Notes under the pieces: model-generated
The model's input: only the letters and a program-made list of their open reading frames with translations
The model's database searches: none
What the model was told of the DNA's origin: nothing
Position numbers and translations under genes: made by a program
Assembly (NCBI RefSeq): GCF_001258055.1
Contig: NZ_CVRM01000011.1
Location: 744,001-808,000 of the forward strand
Source: Phaeobacter italicus
GTDB lineage: Bacteria > Pseudomonadota > Alphaproteobacteria > Rhodobacterales > Rhodobacteraceae
Reading direction: 5' to 3'
Length of the DNA stretch: 64,000 bases
In this document: positions 9,269 through 17,772 of the stretch, piece after piece
Numbering within the stretch: position 1 is the first letter of the stretch
How the letters are laid out: each line of letters begins with the position of its first letter

Positions 9269-10759
9269 ATGGTACTAGAAACCCCCAGTGCATTTGAACG
9301 GCACGAGGCCGCGGCGCCAAATGACGCGCTGCTGGCACAGATGCGGGATGTTCTCAACCAGATGGAACAGGGGATCTTGGTGTGGTCCTCTGATGGGGTC
9401 TGCACGCTGCATAACGAACGCATCTTTCAGGTCCTCGAACTTGGCCCACATGACCTTTGCGTTGGCATGACGCGCGAAGCCTTTTTGTCCATCACTGTGG
9501 CGCAAGGGGTCATCACGGCCGACCGCAAGGCAGAGGTGCAGCAGCTGTTTACCACCGGCCAACCGTTTCATTTCGACCGCGACATGGCATCGGGCAAGGT
9601 CATCAACTCCTTCGCCCGCCCCCTTCGGGATGGCGGCTACGTCGTGACATTCACCGACGTCACACAGTTTCGCCGCGACGCCGCAGACCTGGCTGCCGCC
9701 AAACACCAGGCCGAAGAGGCAGAGCAGCAGGCAAAGGCGATGCTTGCCAAGGAACAGCAGTGGCGAACAGAGGCAAAGGCGCTGGCGGAGCTTGATGAAT
9801 GGCTGCAATGCTGCAAGTCGCTCGAAGAGCTGTTTACGGTCGTTTCAAAATTCATGACCAAGGCCCTGCCGAACACGCAGGGAGAGCTGTATATCTATTC
9901 CAACTCCCGGGATGTGCTGGATGGCGCCTGTTCCTGGGGTGATGCGCATCTGCAGGAACACATTGCGCCAGATAGCTGTTGGGCACTGCGACGCGGGCGG
10001 GGCTACCGCTTTGATGCGGATGGGTTTTCCTTTGAATGCGGTCATGTGCGGGATCACCCGATCCTGCGCACCGTAGAAGATGCCTTGTGCATTCCCATCG
10101 TCGCCCATGGTGACACCGTGGGCCTTTTGCATGTCACCTATCCGCCCGAAACCACGAAAGACGCCGCAGAGAAGGGGTTTGAACTCGCGCTTCAATGCGG
10201 CGAACACATCAGCCTTGCCATTGCCAATGTGAAACTGCGCGATGAGCTCCATGACCAAAGCACCCGTGACCCGCTGACCCGGCTTTTCAACCGGCGCTAT
10301 TTTCTTGAGGCCCTGCGAGCAGAACACACAATGGCCGCCCGCAAGAATACGCCTTTCTCGATCCTGTCGTTTGACGCTGACAAGTTCAAAGCCTTCAACG
10401 ACAATCACGGCCATGACGCAGGCGACATGGTTCTGCGCGCCATCGGCGACAAGATGCAGGAGGTGTTTCGCAATGGCGAAACGCCCTGCCGCTTTGGAGG
10501 AGAGGAATTTTCGGTTCTGCTGCCGGGCGCAGATCAGGCCACTGCTGCAAACATGGCAGAGGCGCTGCGCCTTGCGATTGAGGACACGTCGATCCGCTAC
10601 GGTGCGGCCACCCTGCCCCGTGTCACCGTCTCCATCGGCACCGCCAGCTACCCCGATCACGGAGAACTGCCGCAGGATCTGCTGACCGCCGCCGACCGCG
10701 CGCTATATGCGGCCAAGGCCGCCGGGCGCAATTGTGTGCGCGGAGCCGATCACGCCTGA
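9269..10759 (+). CDS. Diguanylate cyclase with PAS-like and GAF domains
   Basis: A 496-residue protein. A PAS-like sensor (about residues 20-135, with MEQGILVWSSDGVCTLHN) is followed by a short coiled coil rich in Ala/Glu/Gln, a GAF domain (about 180-320) and a C-terminal GGDEF domain. The active-site loop reads RFGGEEF, so it should make cyclic di-GMP. The inhibitory-site position has RNGE instead of the usual RxxD. ATG 9269 is chosen because GGAGA lies five bases upstream; ATG 9257 is in frame but has poorer spacing. No membrane segment is seen, so it is likely a cytoplasmic sensor. Confidence 0.92.
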   Translation: MVLETPSAFERHEAAAPNDALLAQMRDVLNQMEQGILVWSSDGVCTLHNERIFQVLELGPHDLCVGMTREAFLSITVAQGVITADRKAEVQQLFTTGQPFHFDRDMASGKVINSFARPLRDGGYVVTFTDVTQFRRDAADLAAAKHQAEEAEQQAKAMLAKEQQWRTEAKALAELDEWLQCCKSLEELFTVVSKFMTKALPNTQGELYIYSNSRDVLDGACSWGDAHLQEHIAPDSCWALRRGRGYRFDADGFSFECGHVRDHPILRTVEDALCIPIVAHGDTVGLLHVTYPPETTKDAAEKGFELALQCGEHISLAIANVKLRDELHDQSTRDPLTRLFNRRYFLEALRAEHTMAARKNTPFSILSFDADKFKAFNDNHGHDAGDMVLRAIGDKMQEVFRNGETPCRFGGEEFSVLLPGADQATAANMAEALRLAIEDTSIRYGAATLPRVTVSIGTASYPDHGELPQDLLTAADRALYAAKAAGRNCVRGADHA

Positions 10760-10872
10760 GCACGGCCCGTGTTGGCCCGCCCAGACCCTAAACCATCCGG
10801 CAAATCCGCCCCGGACAAACCTGCTGTCTCATCTTTGACGGGGCCGACCGCCCTGTGGCTCAAACCGGGCTG

Positions 10873-11895
10873 CTATTCTTGTTCCAGGGTCCGTTGGCGC
10901 ATGATTTCAAACCCCAGCCGGTCGCGCAGAACGGACAGCAGCTCTGTCTCGAGGGTATGGGTGATCACGCCTTCGTGGTTGAACACCACGATGTGGCCGA
11001 TCATTTCCCCCTCGGTATCGTTCACCCGAATGCCGAGATAGGCGTTGAAATTCGCCTCACGGTAGCGCGGATGATGGGGATAGGCCTCTGCAAGGCCAGA
11101 GTCGATCCGCTCTTCTGGCTGGGATTTGAGGTTATGACAGGGCCGCCCCTCATAGGTCATCAACTGACCTTCCATGTCCGTCAGCCAATCATTGCCTTCG
11201 CAATAGGACAGAATCTTGAAGTAATCGGCATCATCCTGCGAGCATTCTGCGATCATCACCGCACGAACACCCAGCAGCAGCTGCACCTGCTCGGCCACCA
11301 GACGGAACACGTCCTTTGACGGCTCTGAAGGCCCTCGCGCCAGCGCCTTGAGGATTCGCACGGTGCGGAGGTTTTCCAGCTCGGTTGCAATCCGACGGGC
11401 GAAATCCGCGATCAGCTCAACAATCTGCTGGCTCTCTTCCTCTTCGATCTGGTGTTTCCAGCCAAGTTGGATCAGGCCGATCACCTCTCCGTGGACGTTG
11501 ACAACGGGAAAGCCAATAAAGCTCTCCAATCCCTTGTGGCGCAGCAGGTCGTCTTCGGGATATGCGTCCTGTACGCCCTTGTGCGTGATGATGATCTGGG
11601 CGCTTCGGATCGCGTCGAGACAGGGCGTAAAACAGGCATCATACTCGAAATTCTCGATGTTTTCGCCGTCCATCCAGCCTGCTTTGACCTGAATCCGTTC
11701 TCTTTCAACGACACGCAGCTCGCTGATGGCCATAAAGTCGTTTTGCAACACGTCCTGCAGAATATCGACAAAGGTCTGCAGGAACTCCTGCCCGGAACTT
11801 GCCGACAACCGTTCCAGATCGCCGGTCACAGGCATGAGAGACGGTTGCGCAAACTGACCGCCTGTTGGCTGTCCTCCGACTGATCCCAATTCCAT
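10873..11895 (-). CDS. Tandem GAF-domain protein
   Basis: A 340-residue cytoplasmic protein with two GAF-like domains, roughly residues 25-180 (FTPCLDAIRSAQIIITHKG, then ESFIGFPVVNVHGEVIGLIQLG) and 195-330 (LLGVRAVMIAECSQD, YLGIRVNDTEGEMIGHIVVF). There is no kinase, GGDEF, phosphatase or DNA-binding output domain, so it probably binds a small ligand or signals through a partner. ATG 11895 is preceded by AAGAGGTGAG; a GTG at 11904 is possible. It is convergent with the diguanylate cyclase gene. The ligand is unknown. Confidence 0.82.
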   Translation of the reverse strand: MELGSVGGQPTGGQFAQPSLMPVTGDLERLSASSGQEFLQTFVDILQDVLQNDFMAISELRVVERERIQVKAGWMDGENIENFEYDACFTPCLDAIRSAQIIITHKGVQDAYPEDDLLRHKGLESFIGFPVVNVHGEVIGLIQLGWKHQIEEEESQQIVELIADFARRIATELENLRTVRILKALARGPSEPSKDVFRLVAEQVQLLLGVRAVMIAECSQDDADYFKILSYCEGNDWLTDMEGQLMTYEGRPCHNLKSQPEERIDSGLAEAYPHHPRYREANFNAYLGIRVNDTEGEMIGHIVVFNHEGVITHTLETELLSVLRDRLGFEIMRQRTLEQE

Positions 11896-12140
11896 GACGC
11901 TCACCTCTTACTTTGATTAGCTGCCCCAGAATATCAGCTTCTGGTTAACGCAGTTTCCATCAGCATGTCGCCCAGTCGATCCCAACGTCAAGCAGATGCA
12001 CTTTTTCAGCAGAGCATCCCAACAGGACGCAATCATGGCGAGCAGAGTGAATTGCAGCACCAGGCCAGCACAGCGGGCCACAAACCAGCAACCGGTTTTG
12101 CCCGTCACAACGCCATAGGTTTTGCGAGATCCAGAAATGA
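11896..12140. other. Intergenic region upstream of the tandem GAF gene
   Basis: This stretch should hold the promoter of the minus-strand GAF gene. Short overlapping open frames on the minus strand run into the tRNA gene, have no ribosome binding site, and are not credible genes. Confidence 0.5.
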
Positions 12141-12177
12141 AAAAACAGAGAGCAGCCAAAGCTAACTCTCTGTTTTT
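12141..12177 (-). terminator. Terminator downstream of tRNA-Leu
   Basis: AAAAACAGAGAG (12141-12152) pairs with CTCTCTGTTTTT (12166-12177), a perfect 12-bp stem with a 13-base loop. On the minus strand it lies just after the tRNA-Leu 3' end and finishes in a T tract, as expected for its terminator. Confidence 0.85.
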
Positions 12178-12181
12178 GCGA

Positions 12182-12267
12182 TGGTACCCAAGGCCGGACT
12201 CGAACCGGCACGCTGTCACCAGCGGGGGATTTTGAATCCCCTGCGTCTACCATTCCGCCACTTGGGC
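12182..12267 (-). tRNA. tRNA-Leu (anticodon CAA)
   Basis: An 86-nt class II tRNA with encoded CCA. The acceptor stem GCCCAAG/CTTGGGT pairs with one G-T wobble. The anticodon stem GGGGA/TCCCC holds loop TTCAAAA, giving anticodon CAA. A long variable arm (CGCTGGTGACAGCG) and T-arm TTCGAGT loop are present. A matching terminator follows on the minus strand. Confidence 0.97.
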
Positions 12268-12473
12268 AACTTCCACACTCCTACCCAAGCGGCGCGGGGA
12301 GGTCCAGAGGCAAATCACGTCTGATCAACGGAAATTTTGCGAACCGGCAGGCAAGGATCTGCCAGCTGCGGTCCTGCCCTACGCCCCTTCCTGGAAGGGC
12401 GTGATTGCAATGGTTGACCTTTCAGCGACCACGTGGCACCGCTTTGGCAACTGACGAGGAGAGCCCCCACACA

Positions 12474-13052
12474 ATGTTGCGCGCGCTATATGACCGAACC
12501 ATGGCCCTGGCCGATCATCCGCGGGCCCTATGGTGGCTAGGTGCCGTCGCCTTTGTTGAAAGCTCGGTCTTTCCGATCCCGCCGGATGTGCTGATGATCC
12601 CGATGATCCTGGCGCGCCCCAACCGGGCCTGGCTCATTGCGCTGGTCGCCCTGATTGCATCGGTCGCGGGTGGGGTGCTTGGCTATGCGATCGGTGCGTT
12701 TTTCTACGACAGCATCGGCCAGCCCGTGCTGGCAGCTATGGGCAAGGCGGACGCCATGGCCGAATTCAACACACGTTTCAATGATTTCGGGTTCTGGGCC
12801 GTCCTTGGGGCCGGTGTCACCCCGTTCCCCTACAAGGTCATCACCATCATGTCCGGCTGGACCGGCATGCCCCTTGGCACCTTTATCGCCACCTCAATCC
12901 TTGCACGAGCGCTGCGGTTCTTTCTTGTTGCAGGGCTGTTGTGGAAATTCGGCGCGCCCATCCGGGACTTTATCGAAAAACGCCTCGGCCTCGTCTTCAC
13001 GGTTTTCGTGGTGGCGCTGTTCGGTGGCTTTCTCGCACTTAAGGCATTCTGA
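12474..13052 (+). CDS. YqaA-family (DedA-like) inner-membrane protein
   Basis: A 192-residue polytopic membrane protein of the YqaA branch of the SNARE-associated/DedA superfamily. The motif FVESSVFPIPPDVLMIPMIL near residues 24-43 and GAGVTPFPYKVITIMSGW near 110-127 are hallmarks; the Pro-rich re-entrant segments and conserved Glu are typical of the superfamily. ATG 12474 follows GAGGAGAG. It is followed after two bases by dsbB, a common pairing in Rhodobacteraceae. The molecular role is not established; lipid transport is suggested for relatives. Confidence 0.9.
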   Translation: MLRALYDRTMALADHPRALWWLGAVAFVESSVFPIPPDVLMIPMILARPNRAWLIALVALIASVAGGVLGYAIGAFFYDSIGQPVLAAMGKADAMAEFNTRFNDFGFWAVLGAGVTPFPYKVITIMSGWTGMPLGTFIATSILARALRFFLVAGLLWKFGAPIRDFIEKRLGLVFTVFVVALFGGFLALKAF

Positions 13053-13054
13053 AC

Positions 13055-13519
13055 ATGAGCAGACTTCTCATCATCCTCGCCAGCGCAGGCTCTGCTGCGC
13101 TCCTTCTTGGGGCCTTTGGCTTTCAGTACATCGGTGAAATGGCACCGTGCAAACTTTGCATCTGGCAACGCTACCCACATGGGGCGGCCGTGGTGATTGG
13201 CGCTGTCGCGCTGGCATTTCCACTCCTGATCCTGCCCTATCTTGGCGCGCTTGCCGCCTTGGCAACCGCAGGTGTCGGGGCCTATCACACAGGGGTGGAG
13301 CGCGGCTGGTGGGAAGGGCCAAGCACCTGCACCTCTGGGCCGATTGGCAACCTCAGCGCGGATGAGCTGATGCAGCAAATCATGTCCGCACCGCTGGTAC
13401 GATGCGATGATGTCCCGTGGGAGATGCTGGGTCTGTCGATGGCCAGCTGGAATGCGATCGCATCCTTTGTCCTTGCGCTGCTTTGGATCGCCGCTGCCAA
13501 TCACATGCGCAAGGCCTGA
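13055..13519 (+). CDS. dsbB: Disulfide bond formation protein DsbB
   Basis: A 154-residue inner-membrane protein with four predicted membrane segments. The first periplasmic redox pair is C32-x-x-C35 (CKLCIWQRYPH, the usual DsbB context). The second pair is formed by the Cys in STCTSGP and that in APLVRCDDVPW. Arg in WQRYPH is the conserved quinone-site residue. It reoxidises a DsbA-type thiol oxidase and passes electrons to quinone. A strong terminator follows. Confidence 0.95.
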   Translation: MSRLLIILASAGSAALLLGAFGFQYIGEMAPCKLCIWQRYPHGAAVVIGAVALAFPLLILPYLGALAALATAGVGAYHTGVERGWWEGPSTCTSGPIGNLSADELMQQIMSAPLVRCDDVPWEMLGLSMASWNAIASFVLALLWIAAANHMRKA

Positions 13520-13536
13520 ACCACGCCAGAAAACAC

Positions 13537-13562
13537 AAAGACCGCCCAAGGGCGGTCTTTTT
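13537..13562 (+). terminator. Bidirectional terminator between dsbB and the Lrp-type gene
   Basis: AAAGACCGCCC (13537-13547) and GGGCGGTCTTT (13550-13560) form a perfect 11-bp stem, followed by T residues on the plus strand and preceded by A residues for the minus strand. It serves both convergent genes. Confidence 0.9.
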
Positions 13563-13587
13563 ACATTCCACTGTTGAAACAGCAGTC

Positions 13588-14013
13588 TTAGCTGTCTTTC
13601 TTGGTGGCAAGCAGCAGATTGGTCTCGCTGCTCACAACCCCCTCAAAAGTCCGGATTTTCGCGAGCGCTGTGTCCAGTGTCTCAAGCGTTTCGGTGCCCA
13701 GCTCCACGATCAGATCCCAGCGCCCGTTGGTGGTGTGGATCGCCCGCACCTCTGGCAGGCCCTGAAGCTGGCGCAGGATCCGGCTGGTTCCGCGGCCTTC
13801 GATGCCGATCATCATCAGCCCCCGCACCGGATCGCGTAGGACATCCTCCTTCAGAACCACTGAAAACCCAAGGATATCCCCGCGGGCCTGAAGCCGCTCG
13901 ATCCGCGCCCGGACCGTGGTCCGCGACAGATCAAGTTGCAACGCCAGATCCGACAGAGACGCGCGGGCATTGTGGCGCAATGCGGCGATCAGCCTTTCGT
14001 CCGTTTTGTCCAA
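13588..14013 (-). CDS. Lrp/AsnC-family regulator of arginine/ornithine catabolism (predicted)
   Basis: A 141-residue regulator: N-terminal helix-turn-helix (DERLIAALRHNARASLSDLA then DLSRTTVRARIERLQARG) and C-terminal RAM/AsnC effector domain. I use TTG 14013 because AAGGTGGA lies at ideal spacing and the protein then begins like other family members (Met-Asp-Lys-Thr-Asp-Glu-Arg); GTG at 14025 or 14073 would extend it into the probable operator. It is divergent from the arginase gene and most likely controls it, with an amino acid such as arginine or ornithine as effector (inference). Confidence 0.9.
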   Translation of the reverse strand: MDKTDERLIAALRHNARASLSDLALQLDLSRTTVRARIERLQARGDILGFSVVLKEDVLRDPVRGLMMIGIEGRGTSRILRQLQGLPEVRAIHTTNGRWDLIVELGTETLETLDTALAKIRTFEGVVSSETNLLLATKKDS

Positions 14014-14033
14014 TTTTCTGTCCACCTTGATTA

Positions 14034-14055
14034 TTTGACCTACTATATGGGCAAA
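14034..14055. promoter_or_regulatory. Dyad in the arginase/Lrp intergenic region, candidate operator
   Basis: TTTGACC (14034-14040) and GGGCAAA (14049-14055) form an inverted repeat with six of seven matches and an 8-base AT-rich spacer containing a TATATG-like element. Its position between the divergent Lrp-type gene and arginase makes it the best candidate for the regulator's binding site. Confidence 0.45.
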
Positions 14056-14120
14056 TTGATCGCTGGAATCCACCTCAAATCGGAGATTTCTCTAGGCTAT
14101 TCACTTTTCGCAGAGGAGAT

Positions 14121-15053
14121 ATGCGCGTGACATCCAAGACCTGTATTCTGATCGGCGCCCCCGTAGACAGTGGTAAGCGACGCGCAGGGTGTCTGATGGG
14201 CCCAGACGCCTATCGCACGGCAGGGCTGGCGCGCGCAATCCAAAGCCTGGGCCACAAGGTGATCGACCAGGGCAACCTGCGCCCTGCCGATCATGCCCCT
14301 GACAGCGGCGAAGAGCTGATCTTTGCCCGCAATGAAACCATCGGCTGGACCAATCGACTGATCCGCGCTGCGGAAGAAGCGATGAAAGATGGCTTGCCGA
14401 TTTTTCTGGGCGGCGATCATTCGCTGTCGCTCGGCTCTGTTGTCGGGGTGGCAAACCACGCAGCAAAAGTCGGGCGCCCGCAGTTTGTTCTCTGGCTTGA
14501 TGCCCACACCGATTTCCACACCCCCGCCACGACGGACAGCGGAAATCTGCACGGCACGCCCGTCGGCTATTTCACAGGTCGCCCTGATTTTGCGGGCTTT
14601 CCCAAGGTCGCAAACCCCGTGCCGCAGGAAAACGTCTGCATGATCGGCCTGCGCTCTGTCGATACTCCCGAACGCCTGGCGCTGGAAGACAGCCAGATCC
14701 ACCGCCATGACATGCGCGACATTGATGAAAACGGCATCGCCGGTCCGCTTTCTGTGTTCCTGCAACGTGTCAAAGACGCCAATGGCATGTTGCATGTGTC
14801 GTTGGATGTCGACTTCCTTGACCCGTCTGTCGCACCTGCCGTGGGCACCACCGTTCCGGGGGGCGCCACGGTGCGTGAAGGCCATCTGGTCTGCGAGATG
14901 CTGCACGATTCCGGGCTGATGACCTCGCTTGATCTGGTAGAGCTGAACCCGTTCCTTGATGAACGTGGCCGCACCGCCCACCTGATGGTTGATCTCTGCG
15001 CTTCGGCACTGGGCCGCCGCGTGTTCGATCGCCCGACCCGGAGCTATCAATGA
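14121..15053 (+). CDS. rocF: Arginase
   Basis: A 310-residue ureohydrolase that converts arginine to ornithine and urea. Manganese-binding motifs are all present: GGDHS near residue 97, DAHTDFHTP near 127, and SLDVDFLDP near 230. The substrate-loop GLRSVDTPE is arginase-like, and the length is typical. It is the first gene of a three-gene operon and overlaps the next gene by four bases. It is transcribed away from the Lrp-type gene. Confidence 0.95.
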   Translation: MRVTSKTCILIGAPVDSGKRRAGCLMGPDAYRTAGLARAIQSLGHKVIDQGNLRPADHAPDSGEELIFARNETIGWTNRLIRAAEEAMKDGLPIFLGGDHSLSLGSVVGVANHAAKVGRPQFVLWLDAHTDFHTPATTDSGNLHGTPVGYFTGRPDFAGFPKVANPVPQENVCMIGLRSVDTPERLALEDSQIHRHDMRDIDENGIAGPLSVFLQRVKDANGMLHVSLDVDFLDPSVAPAVGTTVPGGATVREGHLVCEMLHDSGLMTSLDLVELNPFLDERGRTAHLMVDLCASALGRRVFDRPTRSYQ

Positions 15054-15979
15054 CGCTGTTGCAGGCCCCATCGGCCGTGGTCATGATCCGGCCGCATCAT
15101 TTCTGCTCCAACCCGGAAACACGTGACGACAACGCCTTTCAAACCCTGGCAGATCAAACAGCCGAAGTGACATCCGCGCAGGCTCTTGCGGAGTTCGATG
15201 GCGCAGTCGAAACCCTGCGCGCGGCCGGTGTCACCGTGCATGTCTTTGATGACACCAGCCGCGACACGCCCGACAGCGTGTTTCCGAACAACTGGTTTTC
15301 GACCCACGCAGGTGGCCATGTTGCGGTCTATCCCATGTATGCGCCCAACCGCCGGAAAGAACGCCGCTGGGACGTGATCGAACTGCTGAAACGGGATTAC
15401 CGTGTACAGGATGTGATCGACTATTCCGGGCTGGAACAGGACAATCTCGCACTGGAAGGCACCGGCGCGATGGTGCTCGATCACATCGGGCGCATCGCCT
15501 ATACCGTCAAATCCAATCGCGCAGATCCTGTGCTGTTGGAACGCTTCTGCACCCATTTCAACTTTGAACCCATGGTGTTTGAAGCCAAGGATGCGGCGGG
15601 ACGCGATGTGTATCACACCAATGTGCTGATGGGCATCGGGACCGACTATGCGCTGATCTGCCTTGAGATGATCACCAACCCGGTCCGCCGGGCCGAGGTG
15701 AAACAACGGCTGGAGGAAACCGGACGTACAGTGATCGACCTGACGCCAGAGCAGATTGCCGGATTTGCCGGTAACGCGCTTGAGCTGAAGGGCCGCAAAC
15801 GACTTTTGGCGCTGTCTGCGCGTGCAGCCGAAGTGCTGCGCCCGGATCAGATCGCCCTCATCGAGCAGAGCGCCACGCTGCTGCCGCTCAACATTCCAAC
15901 TATTGAAACCGCAGGCGGGTCGGTGCGCTGCATGCTGGCAGGCATCCACCTCAGCCCCCGTGAAAGGACTGTGTCATGA
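15050..15979 (+). CDS. ctlX: Citrulline hydrolase CtlX (amidinotransferase superfamily)
   Basis: A 309-residue member of the arginine-deiminase/amidinotransferase fold. FPNNWFSTHAGGHV near residue 80, the Glu in LEGTGAMVLD, the His of YHTNVLMGIG, and a C-terminal catalytic Cys in GGSVRCMLAG are the expected CtlX active-site blocks. CtlX enzymes hydrolyse citrulline to ornithine, CO2 and ammonia. The overlaps with arginase and ornithine cyclodeaminase fit that role, as both would supply or consume ornithine. Assignment to CtlX rather than dimethylargininase rests on motif pattern and context. Confidence 0.88.
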   Translation: MTLLQAPSAVVMIRPHHFCSNPETRDDNAFQTLADQTAEVTSAQALAEFDGAVETLRAAGVTVHVFDDTSRDTPDSVFPNNWFSTHAGGHVAVYPMYAPNRRKERRWDVIELLKRDYRVQDVIDYSGLEQDNLALEGTGAMVLDHIGRIAYTVKSNRADPVLLERFCTHFNFEPMVFEAKDAAGRDVYHTNVLMGIGTDYALICLEMITNPVRRAEVKQRLEETGRTVIDLTPEQIAGFAGNALELKGRKRLLALSARAAEVLRPDQIALIEQSATLLPLNIPTIETAGGSVRCMLAGIHLSPRERTVS

Positions 15980-17022
15980 CCCAACCCTCAGACAAGGCTC
16001 TTGTCCCTTTTGTAAGCGTCGACAACATGATGCGCCTGATCCACACCATCGGCATCGACACGGTGCTGAAGGATCTTGCCGCCTATATCGAGGAAGATTT
16101 CAAACGCTGGGAATTGTTCGACAAAACCCCGCGCGTCGCGAGCCACTCCGACGTCGGCGTGATTGAGCTGATGCCAACCTCAGATGGCGAGGCCTATGGC
16201 TTCAAATACGTGAACGGCCATCCGAAAAACACCTCTGAGGGGCTGCAGACCGTCACGGCCTTTGGTCTGTTGGCGGATGTCTACACCGGCTATCCGGTTC
16301 TGTTGACCGAAATGACCATCCTGACTGCGCTGCGCACTGCTGCAACCTCTGCCATGGTGGCAAAACACCTGGCCCCCAAAGGCGCAACCACAATGGCGAT
16401 GATCGGCAATGGCGCGCAATCAGAGTTTCAAAGCCTCGCAATGCAGGCGATCTGCGGATTGAAATCCGTGCGGCTCTATGACGTGGATCCGGCAGCAACC
16501 GCAAAATGCGCCGCCAACCTGCAAGGCAGCGGCCTTGAGGTTGTGGTCTGCAAGAGCCCCGAAGAAGCAATCGAAGGGGCGCAGATCCTGACGACCTGCA
16601 CCGCAGACAAGCAATATGCCACCATCCTGACCGACAACATGGTCGGCAGCGGTGTTCACATCAACGCCATCGGCGGCGACTGCCCCGGCAAGACCGAACT
16701 GGCGCCCGGCATCCTCACCCGCTCTGACGTGTTTGTCGAGTTTCCGCCCCAGACCCGCGTCGAAGGCGAAATCCAGCAGATGCCCGAAGATTTCGAAGTG
16801 ACCGAGCTGTGGCAGGTGATCCTGGGCGAGAAACCGGGCCGCCGCGACGACAAGCAGATCACCCTTTTTGACAGCGTTGGCTTTGCCATCGAAGATTTCT
16901 CGGCCCTGCGCTACATCCGTGATCGCATCAAGGGCACCGATTTCTTCTTTGATCTCGACATGCTGGCCGATCCCGATGATCCGCGTGATCTGTTTGGCAT
17001 GGTTCAGCGCGCCAAACCCTAA
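15976..17022 (+). CDS. ocd: Ornithine cyclodeaminase
   Basis: A 348-residue member of the ornithine cyclodeaminase/mu-crystallin family. It converts ornithine directly to proline plus ammonia, using bound NAD. The Rossmann motif AMIGNGAQSEFQ is near residue 142, GGDCPGKTEL near 235 carries the conserved catalytic Asp region, and RTAATSAMVAKHLA precedes the fold. It completes a route from arginine or citrulline to proline. A terminator follows. Confidence 0.95.
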   Translation: MTQPSDKALVPFVSVDNMMRLIHTIGIDTVLKDLAAYIEEDFKRWELFDKTPRVASHSDVGVIELMPTSDGEAYGFKYVNGHPKNTSEGLQTVTAFGLLADVYTGYPVLLTEMTILTALRTAATSAMVAKHLAPKGATTMAMIGNGAQSEFQSLAMQAICGLKSVRLYDVDPAATAKCAANLQGSGLEVVVCKSPEEAIEGAQILTTCTADKQYATILTDNMVGSGVHINAIGGDCPGKTELAPGILTRSDVFVEFPPQTRVEGEIQQMPEDFEVTELWQVILGEKPGRRDDKQITLFDSVGFAIEDFSALRYIRDRIKGTDFFFDLDMLADPDDPRDLFGMVQRAKP

Positions 17023-17044
17023 GCGGCGCAGGAAAGACGACAAG

Positions 17045-17078
17045 CGGCCCCGCCAGCACAACTGGTCGGGGCCGTTTT
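17045..17078 (+). terminator. Terminator of the arginase operon
   Basis: CGGCCCCG (17045-17052) pairs with CGGGGCCG (17067-17074); an inner CCAG/CTGG extends the stem. TTTT follows. It sits between the convergent ornithine cyclodeaminase and HNH genes. Confidence 0.88.
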
Positions 17079-17099
17079 ACGTTTGCATATCGGTGGAAC

Positions 17100-17666
17100 T
17101 TAGCTGTCCAACTCACTGTCCCAATAAAGAAAATCCATCCATGTCTGGTGCAGCTCTGGCTTTGGCCGCGGTAGGCGTCGGGCGATGTTGTCCAGTTCAT
17201 GCGGGCTGGGCGCATAGGGTTTGCGCCGCAACTTCAGCCCCACCTGCTGCGGGGTCAGATTGCCCTTGCGCAAATTGTCGGCACTGCAACAGGCCACGAT
17301 ATTGGTCCAGGAGGATTCACCACCCCGGCTCCGCGGGATCACGTGGTCAAAGGTCAGCTCTTTGGCGGGGAACCGTTTGCCGCAGTACTGGCAGCAAAAC
17401 TCATCCCGCAGGAACACGTTGTACCGGGTAAAGGCGACCTTCTTGCGCTTGCGATAGCGTTTGAGGGCGACAACGGCCGGCACCTCAAATGACTGGGTCG
17501 CGGAATGGACCTCCACATCCTCATAGGTCTTGACCTGGATCACGCGTTCCTGATGGACCGCGACAAAGGCATCCTGCCAATTGCACACGGACAGCGGAGC
17601 CCAGCTTAGGGGTTGCATATCTGCATTCAGGATCAATGTCCTCAGATTGCCAACGGCGACCGTCAT
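17100..17666 (-). CDS. HNH endonuclease-family protein
   Basis: A 188-residue protein with an HNH nuclease fold in the C-terminal half: CQYCGKRF, FDHVIPRSRGGESSWTN (His and Asn catalytic/metal positions) and a second pair in ACCSADN. The N-terminus (TLILNADMQPLSWAPLSV) is typical of the short chromosomal HNH proteins found widely in alphaproteobacteria. GAGGAGGTGAAG immediately upstream of the ATG gives a very strong ribosome binding site. It has no methylase partner and is unlikely to be a restriction enzyme. Its cellular role is not known. Confidence 0.92.
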   Translation of the reverse strand: MTVAVGNLRTLILNADMQPLSWAPLSVCNWQDAFVAVHQERVIQVKTYEDVEVHSATQSFEVPAVVALKRYRKRKKVAFTRYNVFLRDEFCCQYCGKRFPAKELTFDHVIPRSRGGESSWTNIVACCSADNLRKGNLTPQQVGLKLRRKPYAPSPHELDNIARRLPRPKPELHQTWMDFLYWDSELDS

Positions 17667-17772
17667 ACTTCACCTCCTCGTTGCAACAGCTGAGGTCCGC
17701 GCCAAGGCCCCTGCCATTGTCCGTTGCCCTGCCCCCGCGCCGCAGCACGACCCGACACACCAACGGTTTCAG
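17667..17772. other. Leader region of the HNH gene
   Basis: This stretch holds the strong ribosome binding site and presumably the promoter of the HNH gene. It is separated from the upstream RNA candidate by that candidate's terminator, so the HNH gene should have its own promoter. No individual -35/-10 pair stands out. Confidence 0.4.

Noticed and set aside
11917-12253. Short minus-strand frames overlapping tRNA-Leu
   Set aside because: They run through the tRNA and its terminator and lack ribosome binding sites.
17100-17666. Restriction-modification system
   Set aside because: The HNH protein is alone, with no methyltransferase or specificity gene, and matches the common solitary chromosomal type.
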